A program made the translations under genes and the position numbers. Below, piece after piece: positions 45,301-53,469 of a stretch of 64,000 bases of DNA; the first letter of the stretch is position 1; each line of letters starts with the position of its first letter. Source of the stretch: Vulcanimicrobiota bacterium (GTDB taxonomy: Bacteria > Vulcanimicrobiota > Vulcanimicrobiia > Vulcanimicrobiales > Vulcanimicrobiaceae); assembly GCA_027459645.1 (NCBI GenBank), contig DAIDHQ010000008.1, positions 82,286 through 146,285 of the forward strand, given 5' to 3'. The notes under the pieces are model-generated. The model saw only the letters and a list, made by a program, of their open reading frames with translations. It was not told where the DNA came from and searched no databases.

Positions 45301-45834
45301 CTCGGGCATGCCGTGGCGCATCACTTCGATGTAGAACCGGTCGCCGAAGATGTCGACGAACGTCTTCGCGTTTTTTACCGCCGTGTCGTGATCGTTCTTG
45401 AGCAGCGGCGAAGCCACCATGCCGGACATGCACCCTGATAGAACTATCAGACCGTCGTTGTGCTTTTCCAGCAGATCCAGATCGATTCGAGGCTTGTAAT
45501 AGTAGCCTTCGAGGAAGCCTTTGGAGATGAGTGCCGTTAAGTTTCTGTAACCGATCAGGTCGGCGGCCAACAGCGTTACGTGCGCTTCGTCGCGGACCGT
45601 GCGGTCGAACCGGCCGCGCGGGGCGATATAGGCTTCGCACCCGATAATAGGGGTAAGCCGGGCATCGCGCGCGGCATAATAGAACTCCATGGCGCCGTAC
45701 ATGACGCCGTGGTCGGTCAAGGCGACCGCCGGAGCGCCGTCCTCGGCCGTTCTCCGGCAGAGGCGGTCGACGCGGCAGGCGCCGTCGAGGAGGGAGTATT
45801 CCGAATGGACGTGGAGATGAACGAACTGCGACAA
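42373..45834 (-). CDS. dnaE: DNA polymerase III alpha subunit
   Basis: Main replicative polymerase, 1153 aa. N-terminal PHP domain HLHVHSEYSLLDG, palm with catalytic acidic motif SMPDIDTDF and the KMDFLGLRNL block, PGPMEWIPQYI region, helix-hairpin-helix, and a C-terminal OB fold (VTVAGMVTSVRRTLTKAGQ). An in-frame TAG directly precedes TTG 45834, so this TTG is the only start that keeps the PHP motif. DnaE1-type length and domain order, without the proofreading domain of PolC. Confidence 0.96.
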   Translation of the reverse strand: MSQFVHLHVHSEYSLLDGACRVDRLCRRTAEDGAPAVALTDHGVMYGAMEFYYAARDARLTPIIGCEAYIAPRGRFDRTVRDEAHVTLLAADLIGYRNLTALISKGFLEGYYYKPRIDLDLLEKHNDGLIVLSGCMSGMVASPLLKNDHDTAVKNAKTFVDIFGDRFYIEVMRHGMPEEDVINTGLVKVARELNVPIVATNDSHYLEQRDAPAHDVLLCIGTGKTVSDTSRMKFYSDQFYVKSAEEMYELWSDLPEACENTVKIAERIDIKIPEKIHHLPEYPVPQPDPPAPEKTAPEFLRELCEAGLIERYGAERAANDVALRERLNYELDVITTMGFAAYFLIVWDFIKYARDHDIPVGPGRGSAVGSVVSYCLKITDLDPLKFNLFFERFLNPDRISMPDIDTDFCVERRDEVIAYVTDKYGKERVAQIVTFGTMAARAAVRDAGRALGVPLPDVDKVAKMIPSGPGGLTIGQALEQIPELKSAYAMNPQIRKLLDTAKDIEGLARNAGTHAAGVVISAGPLIDYAPLVKFNDGGVNTQFDMVWVEKIGLLKMDFLGLRNLTVMNDAVKEIRRITDPAFDIATIPDDDRRTYEMLSRGETMGAFQLESDGMKRVCVELKPSHFEDIIALVALYRPGPMEWIPQYISNKHGRTKPKYLHPKLEPILEGTYSVPIYQEQIMQMARDLAGFTMGQADELRKVMGKKQKDKIPVYREKFVEGAKATSGIDRDLAEQIFAFIEPFAGYGFNKAHAAAYGWIAYQTAYLKANHPLPYLSALMTSVKDKTDKLVEYLDEAKKIGIEVLPPDINESLVDFAVVGDRIRFGLAAIKGVGEGAVQSIIAAREDGGKFVDLFDLAKRVDGKQVNRRVFEALIKCGALDTLPGNRAQKLAAVDVAMDLAAHASREAEMGQFSLFGDMAEHAPSLVPTLPNVPPPSNREALAWEKETLGIFVSGHPLSDVAEQLARTGATPVKDLREAEDDASVTVAGMVTSVRRTLTKAGQQILIATLEDTTGTTDVVVFAKLYAAVQQYFVDDAILIVKGRLRLRERPGAAPGEEPPIELSVSANEVTPFVPSARAATARSVLGWRVDVQSRDQIDRLAALVDEWPGEVPIMLHARGRSQRLSRTVASDHRLRDELERIFGRGNVGELRDA

Positions 45835-45885
45835 CTACGAAGCCCGGCCTAAAGAAAACAAAGCTGCTAGACGTTACCTTAAACG

Positions 45886-47028
45886 ATGGGCGCGAACCTG
45901 TCCGGCTCCTCCCTTGACGTCGCCGAGTTCCGCGAGGAAATCGAGCGGCTTCAAGCTCGTATTGCCGCCTTGGAGGCGGAGCGGGACGAGTACGCGCAAC
46001 AGAATGCGGAACTCTTCGTTCTGCAGCAAGTCTTTTCCACCATCAACTCGACGCTCGATATCAACGACATCCTGTCGATGGTGCTGCGCGGCGTCGTCGA
46101 GGCGCTGAAGTTCAAGCGCGTCGTGCTTTTCGACGTGGTCGAAGGCAATATCGTGCGCCGCCTGGAGTGCGACGAGAACGGCACCGTCAACCACGCGCTG
46201 GATCCGCGCGAGTACCGCGAGAACTCCACGATCGCCGACGTAGCGCATGGCGACCTCCAACTGGCCTACGGCAACGGCGAAGATCCCGACGTTCCGCTCG
46301 AGGACGCGCGCGGCGCCTATTGCATCGCGCCGCTGGTCGCCCGCGACATCGTGCGCGGCATGCTCTATGCCGACGATCCGCCGGGCCAGGAGATCACCGA
46401 AAACCAACTGCGCGTCTTGCTCGATTTTGCGTCACAAGCCGCGATCGCCGTGGAAAACGCGCGGCTGTACGAAGAAACGCGCCGTCTTCTCGAAGAGACG
46501 CAGCGGCTGGCGAACACGGACAGCCTGACGGGCATTCCCAACCGCCGCGCGCTCGCGGAACTGCTGGAGCGCGAGCTGCACACCTCCGAACGCTACGACA
46601 CGCCCTTCGCGTTCGTCATCCTGGATCTCGACGATCTCAAGAAGATCAACGATTCCGGCGGACACAGTTTGGGCGACCTCGCGCTCAAGCGCTTCGCCCA
46701 AGTGCTGAAGAAAAACGCTCGCAAAGGCGATATCATCGCGCGCTACGCGGGCGACGAGTTCGTGCTCATCATGGCGCAAAGCGACCGGGAGCAGACGACC
46801 CGCGGCATCGAGCGCATCATGGCCGCGCTGCGGCGCAATGGTCTTGCCAGCTCGATCGGCGTAGCGATGTTCCCGACCGACGGGACGGACGGCCAAACGC
46901 TCTTCTTCTCGGCCGATGAAGCGCTCTATCAGGCCAAGCAGGCCGGCAAGAACCAATTCCGCTTCTATAGCCGCGGACCCAAGGACCAGGACGAACCTTC
47001 TAGCGCACCGGCCGACGTGACCGCTTAG
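45886..47028 (+). CDS. GAF-GGDEF diguanylate cyclase
   Basis: 380 aa. A coiled coil (about 12-45, EEIERLQARIAALEAERDEY), a GAF sensor domain (about 50-195), then GGDEF (about 215-365). The active-site signature is RYAGDEFVL, an AGDEF variant known to be active in some enzymes; the RxxD inhibitory site (RKGD) lies exactly five residues before it, so product feedback is likely. No membrane segment, so a cytosolic sensor; GAF ligand unknown. Divergent from dnaE with a 51-bp spacer. A PilZ receptor is encoded at 5782-6165. Confidence 0.92.
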   Translation: MGANLSGSSLDVAEFREEIERLQARIAALEAERDEYAQQNAELFVLQQVFSTINSTLDINDILSMVLRGVVEALKFKRVVLFDVVEGNIVRRLECDENGTVNHALDPREYRENSTIADVAHGDLQLAYGNGEDPDVPLEDARGAYCIAPLVARDIVRGMLYADDPPGQEITENQLRVLLDFASQAAIAVENARLYEETRRLLEETQRLANTDSLTGIPNRRALAELLERELHTSERYDTPFAFVILDLDDLKKINDSGGHSLGDLALKRFAQVLKKNARKGDIIARYAGDEFVLIMAQSDREQTTRGIERIMAALRRNGLASSIGVAMFPTDGTDGQTLFFSADEALYQAKQAGKNQFRFYSRGPKDQDEPSSAPADVTA

Positions 47029-47118
47029 CCACTAGTTACCTCTGTCGTGGGGTCCAGCCTCAAGCGGATAGTATAAAGAGATTTACAGTCTCTGTTGCCC
47101 CCTTCCGGAAAGGCCAAC

Positions 47119-48804
47119 GTGATCAAACACGACGTAGTCGTCATTGGCGGCGGTCTAGCCGGCATGCGCGCCGCGGTGGAAGCCGCCGAGCGCGGAGCCG
47201 ACGTGGCCATCGTCTCCAAGATGCATCCCGTTCGCAGCCACTCGGGTGCCGCGCAAGGCGGCATCAACGCCGCGCTCGGAAATCGCGAAGAAGACACCCC
47301 CGAAGCCCATACCTTCGATACCGTCAAAGGCTCGGACTATCTCGCCGACCAAGACGCCGCCGGCGCAATGTGCGAAGACGCGCCCAAGCAAATCATTTGG
47401 CTCGAGCACCGCGGCTGCATCTTCTCGCGCATGCCGGACGGCCGCATCGCGCAGCGCCCCTTCGGCGGCGCCGGCGCCCCGCGCACGTGCTACTCGGCCG
47501 ACGTAACCGGCCTCGTCATCCTGCACACGCTGTGGGAGCAGCTCGAGCGATTCGGCGTGAAAGTCTACGAAGAGTACTTCTGCACGGCGCTCTGCATCGA
47601 AGACGGCGTCGGCAGCGGCGTGGTCGCATACAACATGCGCAACGGCCAACTCGAACTCATCACCGCGAAGGCCACGATCTTCGCGACCGGCGGAGCCGGC
47701 CGCATGTACCTGAAGACGACCAACGGCTACGCGTCGACCGCCGACGGCATGGGCATCGCCTATAAGGCGGGCATCCCGCTGATGGACATGGAGTTCATGC
47801 AATTCCATCCCACGACGCTCAAAGAAAACGGCGTGCTGATGACCGAAGGCGCTCGCGGCGAGGGCGGCTATTTGCTCAATGCGGACGGCGAGCGCTTCAT
47901 GTTCAAATATGCGCCGAACAAAGGCGAGCTCGCCTCGCGCGACGTCGTTTCGCGTGCGGAATGGACGGAGATTCTGGAAGGCCGCGGCGTCGACGGCTGC
48001 GTGCTGCTCGATCTGCGCCACCTCGGCCGCGAAAAGATCCTCGAACGCCTGCCGCAGATTCGCGAACTTGCCCTCGACGCGACGGGCAAAGACGCGATCA
48101 ACGAACCGATTCCGATTCTGCCCGGCGCCCACTACACCATGGGCGGCATCGAAACCGACAAGTGGGGCGCCACGCGCGTTCCCGGCGTGTATGCCGCCGG
48201 CGAATGTGCCTGCGTCAGCGTTCACGGCGCCAACCGCCTGGGCGGCAACTCGCTGCTCGAAACGATCGTCTTCGGCGCGCGCGCGGCATCGCACGCGGTC
48301 GACTATATCAAGCAAGCCGGCAGCGTTCGGCCTTCCGAGCGCACGCTCAAGCAGGAACAAGACCGCATCGACGGCCTGCTGGGCAAGAACGACGGCTCGC
48401 GCGCGCCGAAGCTGCGCCACGCGATGAACGAGACGATGAGCAAGAACACATTTATCTTCCGCGATCAAGCCGGCTTGTCGGAAGCGGTCGCCGAGATGGA
48501 CCGCGTTCGCAAGGAATTCGACGCCAACTGCTACGTGATGGATAAATCCTCCACGTTTAACACCGACTTGGTGAACACGCTGGAAACGGACTTCTTGATC
48601 GACGCGGCGTACGCTCTGGCTAAGGGCGCCCTGCACCGAACCGAATCGCGCGGCGCTCAATCACGCACCGACTACCCCGAGCGCGACGACGAGAAATGGC
48701 TCGTTCACACCCTCGCGTTCCGCGAATCCGACGGCTCGCCGCGGATGGACTATTCGCGGAAGGTTCAGATCGACAAATTCCAGCCGCAAGTGAGAACGTA
48801 CTAA
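47119..48804 (+). CDS. sdhA: Succinate dehydrogenase/fumarate reductase flavoprotein subunit
   Basis: 561 aa. N-terminal FAD-binding [17 protein letters not shown]; the His for covalent FAD attachment in [10 protein letters not shown]; substrate residues in QFHPTTL and [21 protein letters not shown] near the C-terminal FAD site. GTG 47119 is preferred, with GGAAAGG 5 bp upstream; TTG 47095 would add eight residues without a good site. First of sdhA-sdhB-sdhE. The AT-rich stretch near 47070 may hold the promoter. Confidence 0.95.
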   Translation: MIKHDVVVIGGGLAGMRAAVEAAERGADVAIVSKMHPVRSHSGAAQGGINAALGNREEDTPEAHTFDTVKGSDYLADQDAAGAMCEDAPKQIIWLEHRGCIFSRMPDGRIAQRPFGGAGAPRTCYSADVTGLVILHTLWEQLERFGVKVYEEYFCTALCIEDGVGSGVVAYNMRNGQLELITAKATIFATGGAGRMYLKTTNGYASTADGMGIAYKAGIPLMDMEFMQFHPTTLKENGVLMTEGARGEGGYLLNADGERFMFKYAPNKGELASRDVVSRAEWTEILEGRGVDGCVLLDLRHLGREKILERLPQIRELALDATGKDAINEPIPILPGAHYTMGGIETDKWGATRVPGVYAAGECACVSVHGANRLGGNSLLETIVFGARAASHAVDYIKQAGSVRPSERTLKQEQDRIDGLLGKNDGSRAPKLRHAMNETMSKNTFIFRDQAGLSEAVAEMDRVRKEFDANCYVMDKSSTFNTDLVNTLETDFLIDAAYALAKGALHRTESRGAQSRTDYPERDDEKWLVHTLAFRESDGSPRMDYSRKVQIDKFQPQVRTY

Positions 48805-48808
48805 CGAC

Positions 48809-49768
48809 ATGGCGAAGATCAAACTCGACATCTTCCGCTTCGACGAAGCGACGGACACCGTTCCGCACCGCGACGTCGTCGACGTAGATATCCCCGAAAC
48901 GGTCACCGTTCTCGACGCGCTCGAACACGCGAAGGCCGAGATCGACGGATCGATCAGTTTCCGCCGTTCGTGCCGCTCCGCAATCTGCGGTTCGTGCTCG
49001 ATGAACATCAACGGCGTTACCGGCCTCGCCTGCAAGACGAACTGCAAGGACGTCGTCAAAGACGACGGGTCGATCCAGATCGATCCGATGCCGAACTTCC
49101 AGCCCATGAAGGACCTCGTCGTCCACATGGATCCGTTCTGGGACAAGTACGCGCGCCTCAAGCCGTACCTGCAGCCGAAGGACAAGGATTCGGAGCACGA
49201 GACCGAGCGCCGCGTCTCGCCCGACGACATGAAGAAGCTCGTCGACGTTGCGAACTGCATCATGTGCGCTACGTGCTACGCGCTCTGCCCCGTCGTCAGC
49301 GTCGATCCGGCCTTTGCCGGTCCCGCCGCGATCGCATACGCGTACCGCTTCATCGAAGACGTGCGCGACGGCAAGCGCGACGAGCGCATCGCGCAAATCT
49401 CGGAAGACTACCTCTGGCTCTGCGCGCATTGCTATGCCTGCTCGTACTGTCCGAAGCACGTCGATCCCAACTGGCGCATCGTCGACGTTAAGCGCGCGGC
49501 CATCAAGGATCGCGTGATGATGAACGAACGCGGGCCGCGCCACGCGCTCGTCTTCGCGAAATCCGTCAAGCAACTCGGCGTGCTCAACGAAGCGGATCTC
49601 ATTCAGGGGACGATCGGGCGATTCAACATCGTCGGCCTCACGAAGGTCATGCCGCAAGCGGTGCGAATGGCCGCCCGCGGTAAGCTCCCCCCGCCCTTCA
49701 TGAAGCCGATTCCAAAGGTCGACGAAGTGCGCACCATTTTCGATTCGCTGGAGGTCCCGGTCAGCTAA
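48809..49768 (+). CDS. sdhB: Succinate dehydrogenase iron-sulfur subunit
   Basis: 319 aa, longer than the classic SdhB (about 240) with a C-terminal extension. Plant-type [2Fe-2S] motif SCRSAICGSCSMNING...AC; first [4Fe-4S] motif CIMCATCYALCP; second cluster CAHCYACSYCP with an extra Cys compared with the classical [3Fe-4S] motif, as in E-type (SdhE/HdrB) enzymes. Passes electrons from the flavin to the HdrB-like subunit. Starts 4 bp after sdhA. Confidence 0.94.
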   Translation: MAKIKLDIFRFDEATDTVPHRDVVDVDIPETVTVLDALEHAKAEIDGSISFRRSCRSAICGSCSMNINGVTGLACKTNCKDVVKDDGSIQIDPMPNFQPMKDLVVHMDPFWDKYARLKPYLQPKDKDSEHETERRVSPDDMKKLVDVANCIMCATCYALCPVVSVDPAFAGPAAIAYAYRFIEDVRDGKRDERIAQISEDYLWLCAHCYACSYCPKHVDPNWRIVDVKRAAIKDRVMMNERGPRHALVFAKSVKQLGVLNEADLIQGTIGRFNIVGLTKVMPQAVRMAARGKLPPPFMKPIPKVDEVRTIFDSLEVPVS

Positions 49769-50718
49769 TGTCCACCACACTACTTCCCGAAGATCAGGCG
49801 CTTCCGTCGCATCGAGCGACGCGTTCGCGCGAAACGAAACGCTACGGTTTCTTCCCGGGCTGCGTCGCCAAAGAATCGTGCAAAGAGCTCTTCAATTCGA
49901 CGATGCTTCTGGCCGACAAACTCGGCATCGAGCTGATCGAACTGACGGCCGCCTCGTGCTGCGGCGCCTCGGTGGTCAACGACGTCAACCGCGACGTGGC
50001 GCGCGTGCTCAACGCCCGCACCTACGCGCAGGCCGAGGCACTCGGCCTCGACGACGTGATCACGATCTGCTCCACCTGCACCGGCCACATGCGAGCGGCG
50101 AACAAAGAACTGCTCGAGAGCGAAGAACGCATGGATCAAGCCAATGCGATCCTCGGCAAATTCGGCGCCAAATACAACGGCGGCGTCATGGTGCGTCACC
50201 TGCTGTGGCTGCTCATCGACGACATCGGCCTGGACAAACTGCGCAGCATGGTCGTTCGCCCGCTCAACGGTTTGAAAGTCGCGCCGTTCTACGGCTGCCA
50301 CATCATTCGGCCCGAGAACGTCAACGGCTGGGAATCGGCGCGCAATCCGCACTCGCTCGAAGACGTCATCGAAGCACTCGGTGGCGAAGCGGTCGATTAC
50401 GCCGGAAAGACCCGTTGCTGCGGCTTCCACATTCAGTTGGAAAAAGACGGCGTCGCCGCAAATATGGTCGGTCAGAACATGCGCATGGCGAAGGATCACG
50501 GCGCCGAAGCCGTTATCACGCCCTGCCCGCTCTGCCATCTGGCCCTCGACAGTTATCAGCAAGATGCGGCCGCGCGTTGGGGCCGCACCGACCTCCCGAC
50601 GTTCCATCTGCCGCAGCTCGTCGCATTCGCGCTGGGCGTCCCCGCCGAAAAGCTCGGGCTCAACAAGCACCTGATCGACCCGCGTACGGTAATGGTGGAA
50701 CGCGACCTGATTTCGTAA
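49768..50718 (+). CDS. HdrB-like CCG-domain subunit of E-type succinate dehydrogenase
   Basis: 316 aa with two CCG domains: GCVAKESC, ASCCGASV and CSTCTGHM in the first; GCHI, TRCCGFHI and CPLCHLAL in the second. No membrane helices, so, as in archaeal and epsilonproteobacterial E-type enzymes, it replaces SdhC/SdhD and contacts the membrane by amphipathic helices (inference). TAATG overlap with sdhB. Could also point to a fumarate reductase direction; the sequence does not decide. Confidence 0.9.
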   Translation: MSTTLLPEDQALPSHRATRSRETKRYGFFPGCVAKESCKELFNSTMLLADKLGIELIELTAASCCGASVVNDVNRDVARVLNARTYAQAEALGLDDVITICSTCTGHMRAANKELLESEERMDQANAILGKFGAKYNGGVMVRHLLWLLIDDIGLDKLRSMVVRPLNGLKVAPFYGCHIIRPENVNGWESARNPHSLEDVIEALGGEAVDYAGKTRCCGFHIQLEKDGVAANMVGQNMRMAKDHGAEAVITPCPLCHLALDSYQQDAAARWGRTDLPTFHLPQLVAFALGVPAEKLGLNKHLIDPRTVMVERDLIS

Positions 50719-50754
50719 GGCCGCCGATCTACATAAAAACGGTTACGGTACTGT

Positions 50755-50782
50755 AAGAGCCGCGTTAAAAAACGCGGCTCTT
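50755..50782 (+). terminator. Terminator of the sdh operon
   Basis: Perfect 12-bp stem (50755-50766 with 50771-50782) and AAAA loop, 36 bp after the sdhE stop, followed by TATTCAATACTTTT. Strong hairpin with a weak U tract; likely the transcript end. Confidence 0.75.
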
Positions 50783-50840
50783 ATTCAATACTTTTCGAAC
50801 TGGAACGTTTTTCGGACGCTTCCTCGGGCAGTATAGAAGC

Positions 50841-51152
50841 ATGAGCTGGATCAAGACCAAGCCCAGCACGCCGGCAGCGCCGGCAGCACGCGCGAATTCC
50901 GGGCGGCCGAGCCACCAGCTGCATTTGGATCCGCAAACGGAAGCGCGCATCGCTCAATTTCTCGAAGCGCACGGACGCCTCGTCGTTCCTGCGGGCCGTC
51001 GCCCTGTCATGTTGATGCTAGGAAGCTGCCGGCAAGACGACGGCAGCGTCGACTACAGCATTCGCACGCGCATTCGCCGCCAGGACGGCAAAGAGCACCG
51101 GTACGATTCGCACGTTCGCATCACGAACGAGCGGTTGCGCCTGATCCGTTAG
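50841..51152 (+). CDS. Small basic protein, unknown
   Basis: 103 aa, ATG start. The N-terminal 30 residues are Pro/Ala/Ser rich; the rest looks structured with strands RPVMLMLGSCRQDDGS, DYSIRTRIRRQDG and HRYDSHVRITNERLRL. No signal peptide. Not recognised. Its stop overlaps the stop of the minus-strand gene 51149-51370. No strong ribosome site is visible. Support is open frame and plausible composition. Confidence 0.55.
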   Translation: MSWIKTKPSTPAAPAARANSGRPSHQLHLDPQTEARIAQFLEAHGRLVVPAGRRPVMLMLGSCRQDDGSVDYSIRTRIRRQDGKEHRYDSHVRITNERLRLIR

Positions 51153-51370
51153 ACGGCCGCCTCGAACGGCTGCACGATTTCGATGCGCTCCACGTACTGC
51201 GAGGGAATGTTGATCTGCTCGCCGTCGTAACAGACGAGCGGCATGCGGTGCTTCACGCGCTCCAACATGTTCTCGCGGACGAATTCCGCCATCTCGCGCT
51301 GATTGTAGCGTTCGCATACGCTGCGGCCGTCGCGTAGATATACGCGCAACTCGGTTGCTTGTTCGTTCAC
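51149..51370 (-). CDS. Small protein, unknown
   Basis: 73 aa from GTG 51370, chosen for GGAGG 8 bp upstream. A compact mixed fold is likely: TELRVYLRDGRSVCERYN, REMAEFVRENMLERV, and QYVERIEIVQPFE, reminiscent of proteins that end in a short strand for DNA or RNA contact, but I do not recognise it. Follows the 54-aa basic protein gene on the same strand after a terminator. Convergent with 50841-51152; the stop codons overlap by 4 bp. Confidence 0.65.
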   Translation of the reverse strand: MNEQATELRVYLRDGRSVCERYNQREMAEFVRENMLERVKHRMPLVCYDGEQINIPSQYVERIEIVQPFEAAV

Positions 51371-51393
51371 GATGCGATCCTCCGAGGCACCAC

Positions 51394-51558
51394 CTATACC
51401 CAAAAAGCGAAGCCGCTCTCGGCTTCACGTCGGAGAGCGGCTTTCAGGCGTTTGCGGTTGTAGCGTTTGAGCGATTCGTGGGCGCCGGCCGGTCGAATAT
51501 TGCTCGCCGGTCCGAGGCGCGGCACGAGGGCGGCTTTGCGCCGCTTCTTCTTGTTCAT
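51394..51558 (-). CDS. 54-aa highly basic protein
   Basis: Starts MNKKKRRKAALVPRLGP and ends SGFAFWV. ATG 51558 with an excellent ribosome site (GGAGG, 5 bp spacing). Nearly one third Lys/Arg, suggesting a ribosomal or nucleic-acid-binding protein, but no family is recognised. Its last third is encoded by the hairpin of the terminator 51402-51443. It lies within a much longer open frame that continues upstream antisense to the aldehyde dehydrogenase; only this 3' part has a start signal. Confidence 0.65.
   Translation of the reverse strand: MNKKKRRKAALVPRLGPASNIRPAGAHESLKRYNRKRLKAALRREAESGFAFWV
51402..51443 (-). terminator. Intrinsic terminator inside the 3' end of the 54-aa gene
   Basis: On the minus strand an 11-bp stem (51433-51443 with 51410-51420) is followed by CGC and five T at 51406-51402. 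A shorter alternative hairpin uses 51409-51414 with 51421-51426. The stem and T run are read as codons of the 54-aa protein; its stop at 51394-51396 lies just past the T run. Confidence 0.75.
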
Positions 51559-51587
51559 GCGGGACCTCCGGTGGGCAGTGTACCATG

Positions 51588-51606
51588 GCTCGGCGAATTC
51601 CCGAGC
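51588..51606. promoter_or_regulatory. Inverted repeat in a divergent start region
   Basis: Six-bp arms (51588-51593 and 51601-51606) with a 7-bp centre, ending at the base before the aldehyde dehydrogenase ATG (51607). A possible -10 for the minus-strand 54-aa gene (TACACT on the minus strand) overlaps its left side. Could be an operator or an mRNA start structure. Confidence 0.3.
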
Positions 51607-53310
51607 ATGACTGCCGTAGCTACCCCCGACCAGATCGACCGCGCGCTGCGCGAGCTTCACGAGGGCGCCGCCCGGTGGACGGCCCTGTCCCCCGCCGCCA
51701 AGGCCGACCTCTTCGATCGGGTCCGCGCAACGACGTACGAACAGGCCGAGCGGTGGGCTGAGGCCGCGGCGGAAGCCAAAGGCGTGGCCGGGACGCCGCT
51801 GGCGGGCGAGGAGTGGCTGAGCGGGCCTTGGGCCGTGCTTTACGCCCTTCGCCGCTACGTCCGGACCTTGCGCGATATCGCGCGCTTTGGGGTGCCGCAG
51901 ATCGACGCCCGCCGGGTGCGGGTGCGCCCGGACGGTCAAGTGGTGGTGGACGTCTTTCCCAACGGTCCCTACGACGCGCTTCTGCTCTCGGGCATTCGCG
52001 GCGAGGTGCGGATGCAGCCCGGCGTGACGCCCGCGACGCTGAACGACACGATGGCCGTCTGGTACAAAGAGCGCGCGCACGCGCCGCGGGTGGCGCTCGT
52101 GCTTGGAGCCGGCAATATCGCCTCGATTCCGCCGCTCGACGTTTTCTACAAGCTCATCGCCGACGGCTCGGTCTGCATGCTCAAGATGAATCCCGTCAAC
52201 GATTATCTCGGCCCGATTTTCGAAAAAGCCCTTTCGCCGCTGGTCGAAGGCGGCTTCTTGCGTTTCGCCTACGGTGGCCCCGACGTAGGCAAACGGCTTT
52301 GCAGTCACGATCTCGTCGACGAAATTCACATTACGGGCAGCGACGCCACCCACGACCGCATCGTCTTCGGAGACGGTCCCGACATTCAAGAACGCAAGCG
52401 CCGTAACGATCCGGTCTTGCGCAAACCGATCACCTCTGAATTGGGCAACGTGTCGCCGACGATCGTGACGCCCGGCGACTGGAGCGACGCCGACTTCCGC
52501 TTTCAAGCGCAACAGATCGTCACGCAAAAACTTCACAACGGCGGATTCAACTGCATCGCCTCGCAGGTACTCGTCCTTCCGGAGAGCTGGGACGGCACGC
52601 CGAAACTGCTTGCCGAGATCGAAGCCGTGATGCGCCGCGTGCGCGAACGGCCTCCGTATTATCCGGGCGCGGAAAACCGCCGTAGCGCGCAAGCCTCCGC
52701 CGGATCGGCGATCGAAATCGGCGAGAGCTTCCCGCGCACCGTCGTTCGCGTCGACGCACGAACCGCATCCTCGAACTTCCAAGTCGAAGCGTTTTCCAGC
52801 GCGCTGACCGTCACGACGCTCCCCGGCGAGATGCCGGCGTATCTGCACGATGCCGTCGACTTTGCCAACGAACGCCTGTGGGGAACGCTTGGCGGCAATC
52901 TCGTCGTCCATCCATCGACCGCGAAACGCTATCCGCGCGAGGTCGAGCGCGCGATCGACGACATGCGCTACGGCTGCGTCGCCGTCAACGGATGGACCGG
53001 CATCGGGTTCTTACTGACGGAAACGACGTGGGGAGCCTATCCGGGTAACACGCTCGATCGCGTCGGCAGCGGAATCGGCGTCGTTCATAATGGCTACTTG
53101 TTCGACCGCGCGCAAAAAAGCGTCATCCACGCCCCGTTCGCTGAATTTCCGCGCAGCATCCTCGGTTATGGAGCATCGCTTTTGCCGAAGCCGCCGTGGT
53201 TCGTTACCCACGAAACGGCAGATGCGACGGGACGCGCGCTCGTGGAATTCGAGATGCATCGCAACCCGTTGAACGCCGCGAAGGTGGCCCTGCTCGCAAT
53301 GCGCGGGTAA
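51607..53310 (+). CDS. Aldehyde dehydrogenase-fold protein
   Basis: 567 aa. NAD-binding segments VALVLGAGNIASIPPLDVFYK and HITGSDATHD; active-site region TSELGNVSPTIVTPG (Glu region) and GGFNCIASQVL with the candidate catalytic Cys; C-terminal VNGWTGIGFLLTETTWGAYPG. Longer and divergent from classical ALDH; related forms are annotated as aldehyde dehydrogenase or acyl-CoA reductase-like. Substrate unknown. ATG 51607 has no clear ribosome site and a hairpin abuts it, so the start could be misplaced. Confidence 0.82.
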   Translation: MTAVATPDQIDRALRELHEGAARWTALSPAAKADLFDRVRATTYEQAERWAEAAAEAKGVAGTPLAGEEWLSGPWAVLYALRRYVRTLRDIARFGVPQIDARRVRVRPDGQVVVDVFPNGPYDALLLSGIRGEVRMQPGVTPATLNDTMAVWYKERAHAPRVALVLGAGNIASIPPLDVFYKLIADGSVCMLKMNPVNDYLGPIFEKALSPLVEGGFLRFAYGGPDVGKRLCSHDLVDEIHITGSDATHDRIVFGDGPDIQERKRRNDPVLRKPITSELGNVSPTIVTPGDWSDADFRFQAQQIVTQKLHNGGFNCIASQVLVLPESWDGTPKLLAEIEAVMRRVRERPPYYPGAENRRSAQASAGSAIEIGESFPRTVVRVDARTASSNFQVEAFSSALTVTTLPGEMPAYLHDAVDFANERLWGTLGGNLVVHPSTAKRYPREVERAIDDMRYGCVAVNGWTGIGFLLTETTWGAYPGNTLDRVGSGIGVVHNGYLFDRAQKSVIHAPFAEFPRSILGYGASLLPKPPWFVTHETADATGRALVEFEMHRNPLNAAKVALLAMRG

Positions 53311-53320
53311 GCGCGTAGAT

Positions 53321-53461
53321 CTACCCCCACTTCTTCGAGGGCAGCAGCGCATGCGAATAGGCCTCGTCGGTAGGACGTCCGGGACGACGCCGGCGCGTGG
53401 TGCTGCGGTGGACCCACCAGATGCAGAATCCGACGATCCCAAGAACGGCAATGGCGTTCAT
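53321..53461 (-). CDS. 46-aa single-pass membrane protein
   Basis: Starts MNAIAVLGIVGFCIWWVHRS, a short hydrophobic helix, followed by a basic stretch (TTRRRRPGRP) and a polar tail. AGGAGAGAAG precedes ATG 53461. Starts 8 bp after the GntR-family gene stop, so it is the second gene of that operon. Where YtrA-like regulators are known they usually sit with ABC transporter genes; here only this small protein follows. Confidence 0.65.
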   Translation of the reverse strand: MNAIAVLGIVGFCIWWVHRSTTRRRRPGRPTDEAYSHALLPSKKWG

Positions 53462-53469
53462 CTTCTCTC

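Noticed and set aside
42103..45438. 1111-codon plus-strand open frame
   Set aside because: Fully antisense to dnaE; composition is rich in Arg, Asp and His with no domain, a codon-bias shadow in GC-rich DNA.
47029..47118. Sigma-70 promoter before sdhA
   Set aside because: A TAGTAT/TATAAA-like box is present near 47070, but no acceptable -35 at 16-18 bp spacing, so it is not listed as a feature.
51559..52911. Long minus-strand frame upstream of the 54-aa gene
   Set aside because: Antisense to the aldehyde dehydrogenase; only the last 54 codons have a ribosome site and independent support.
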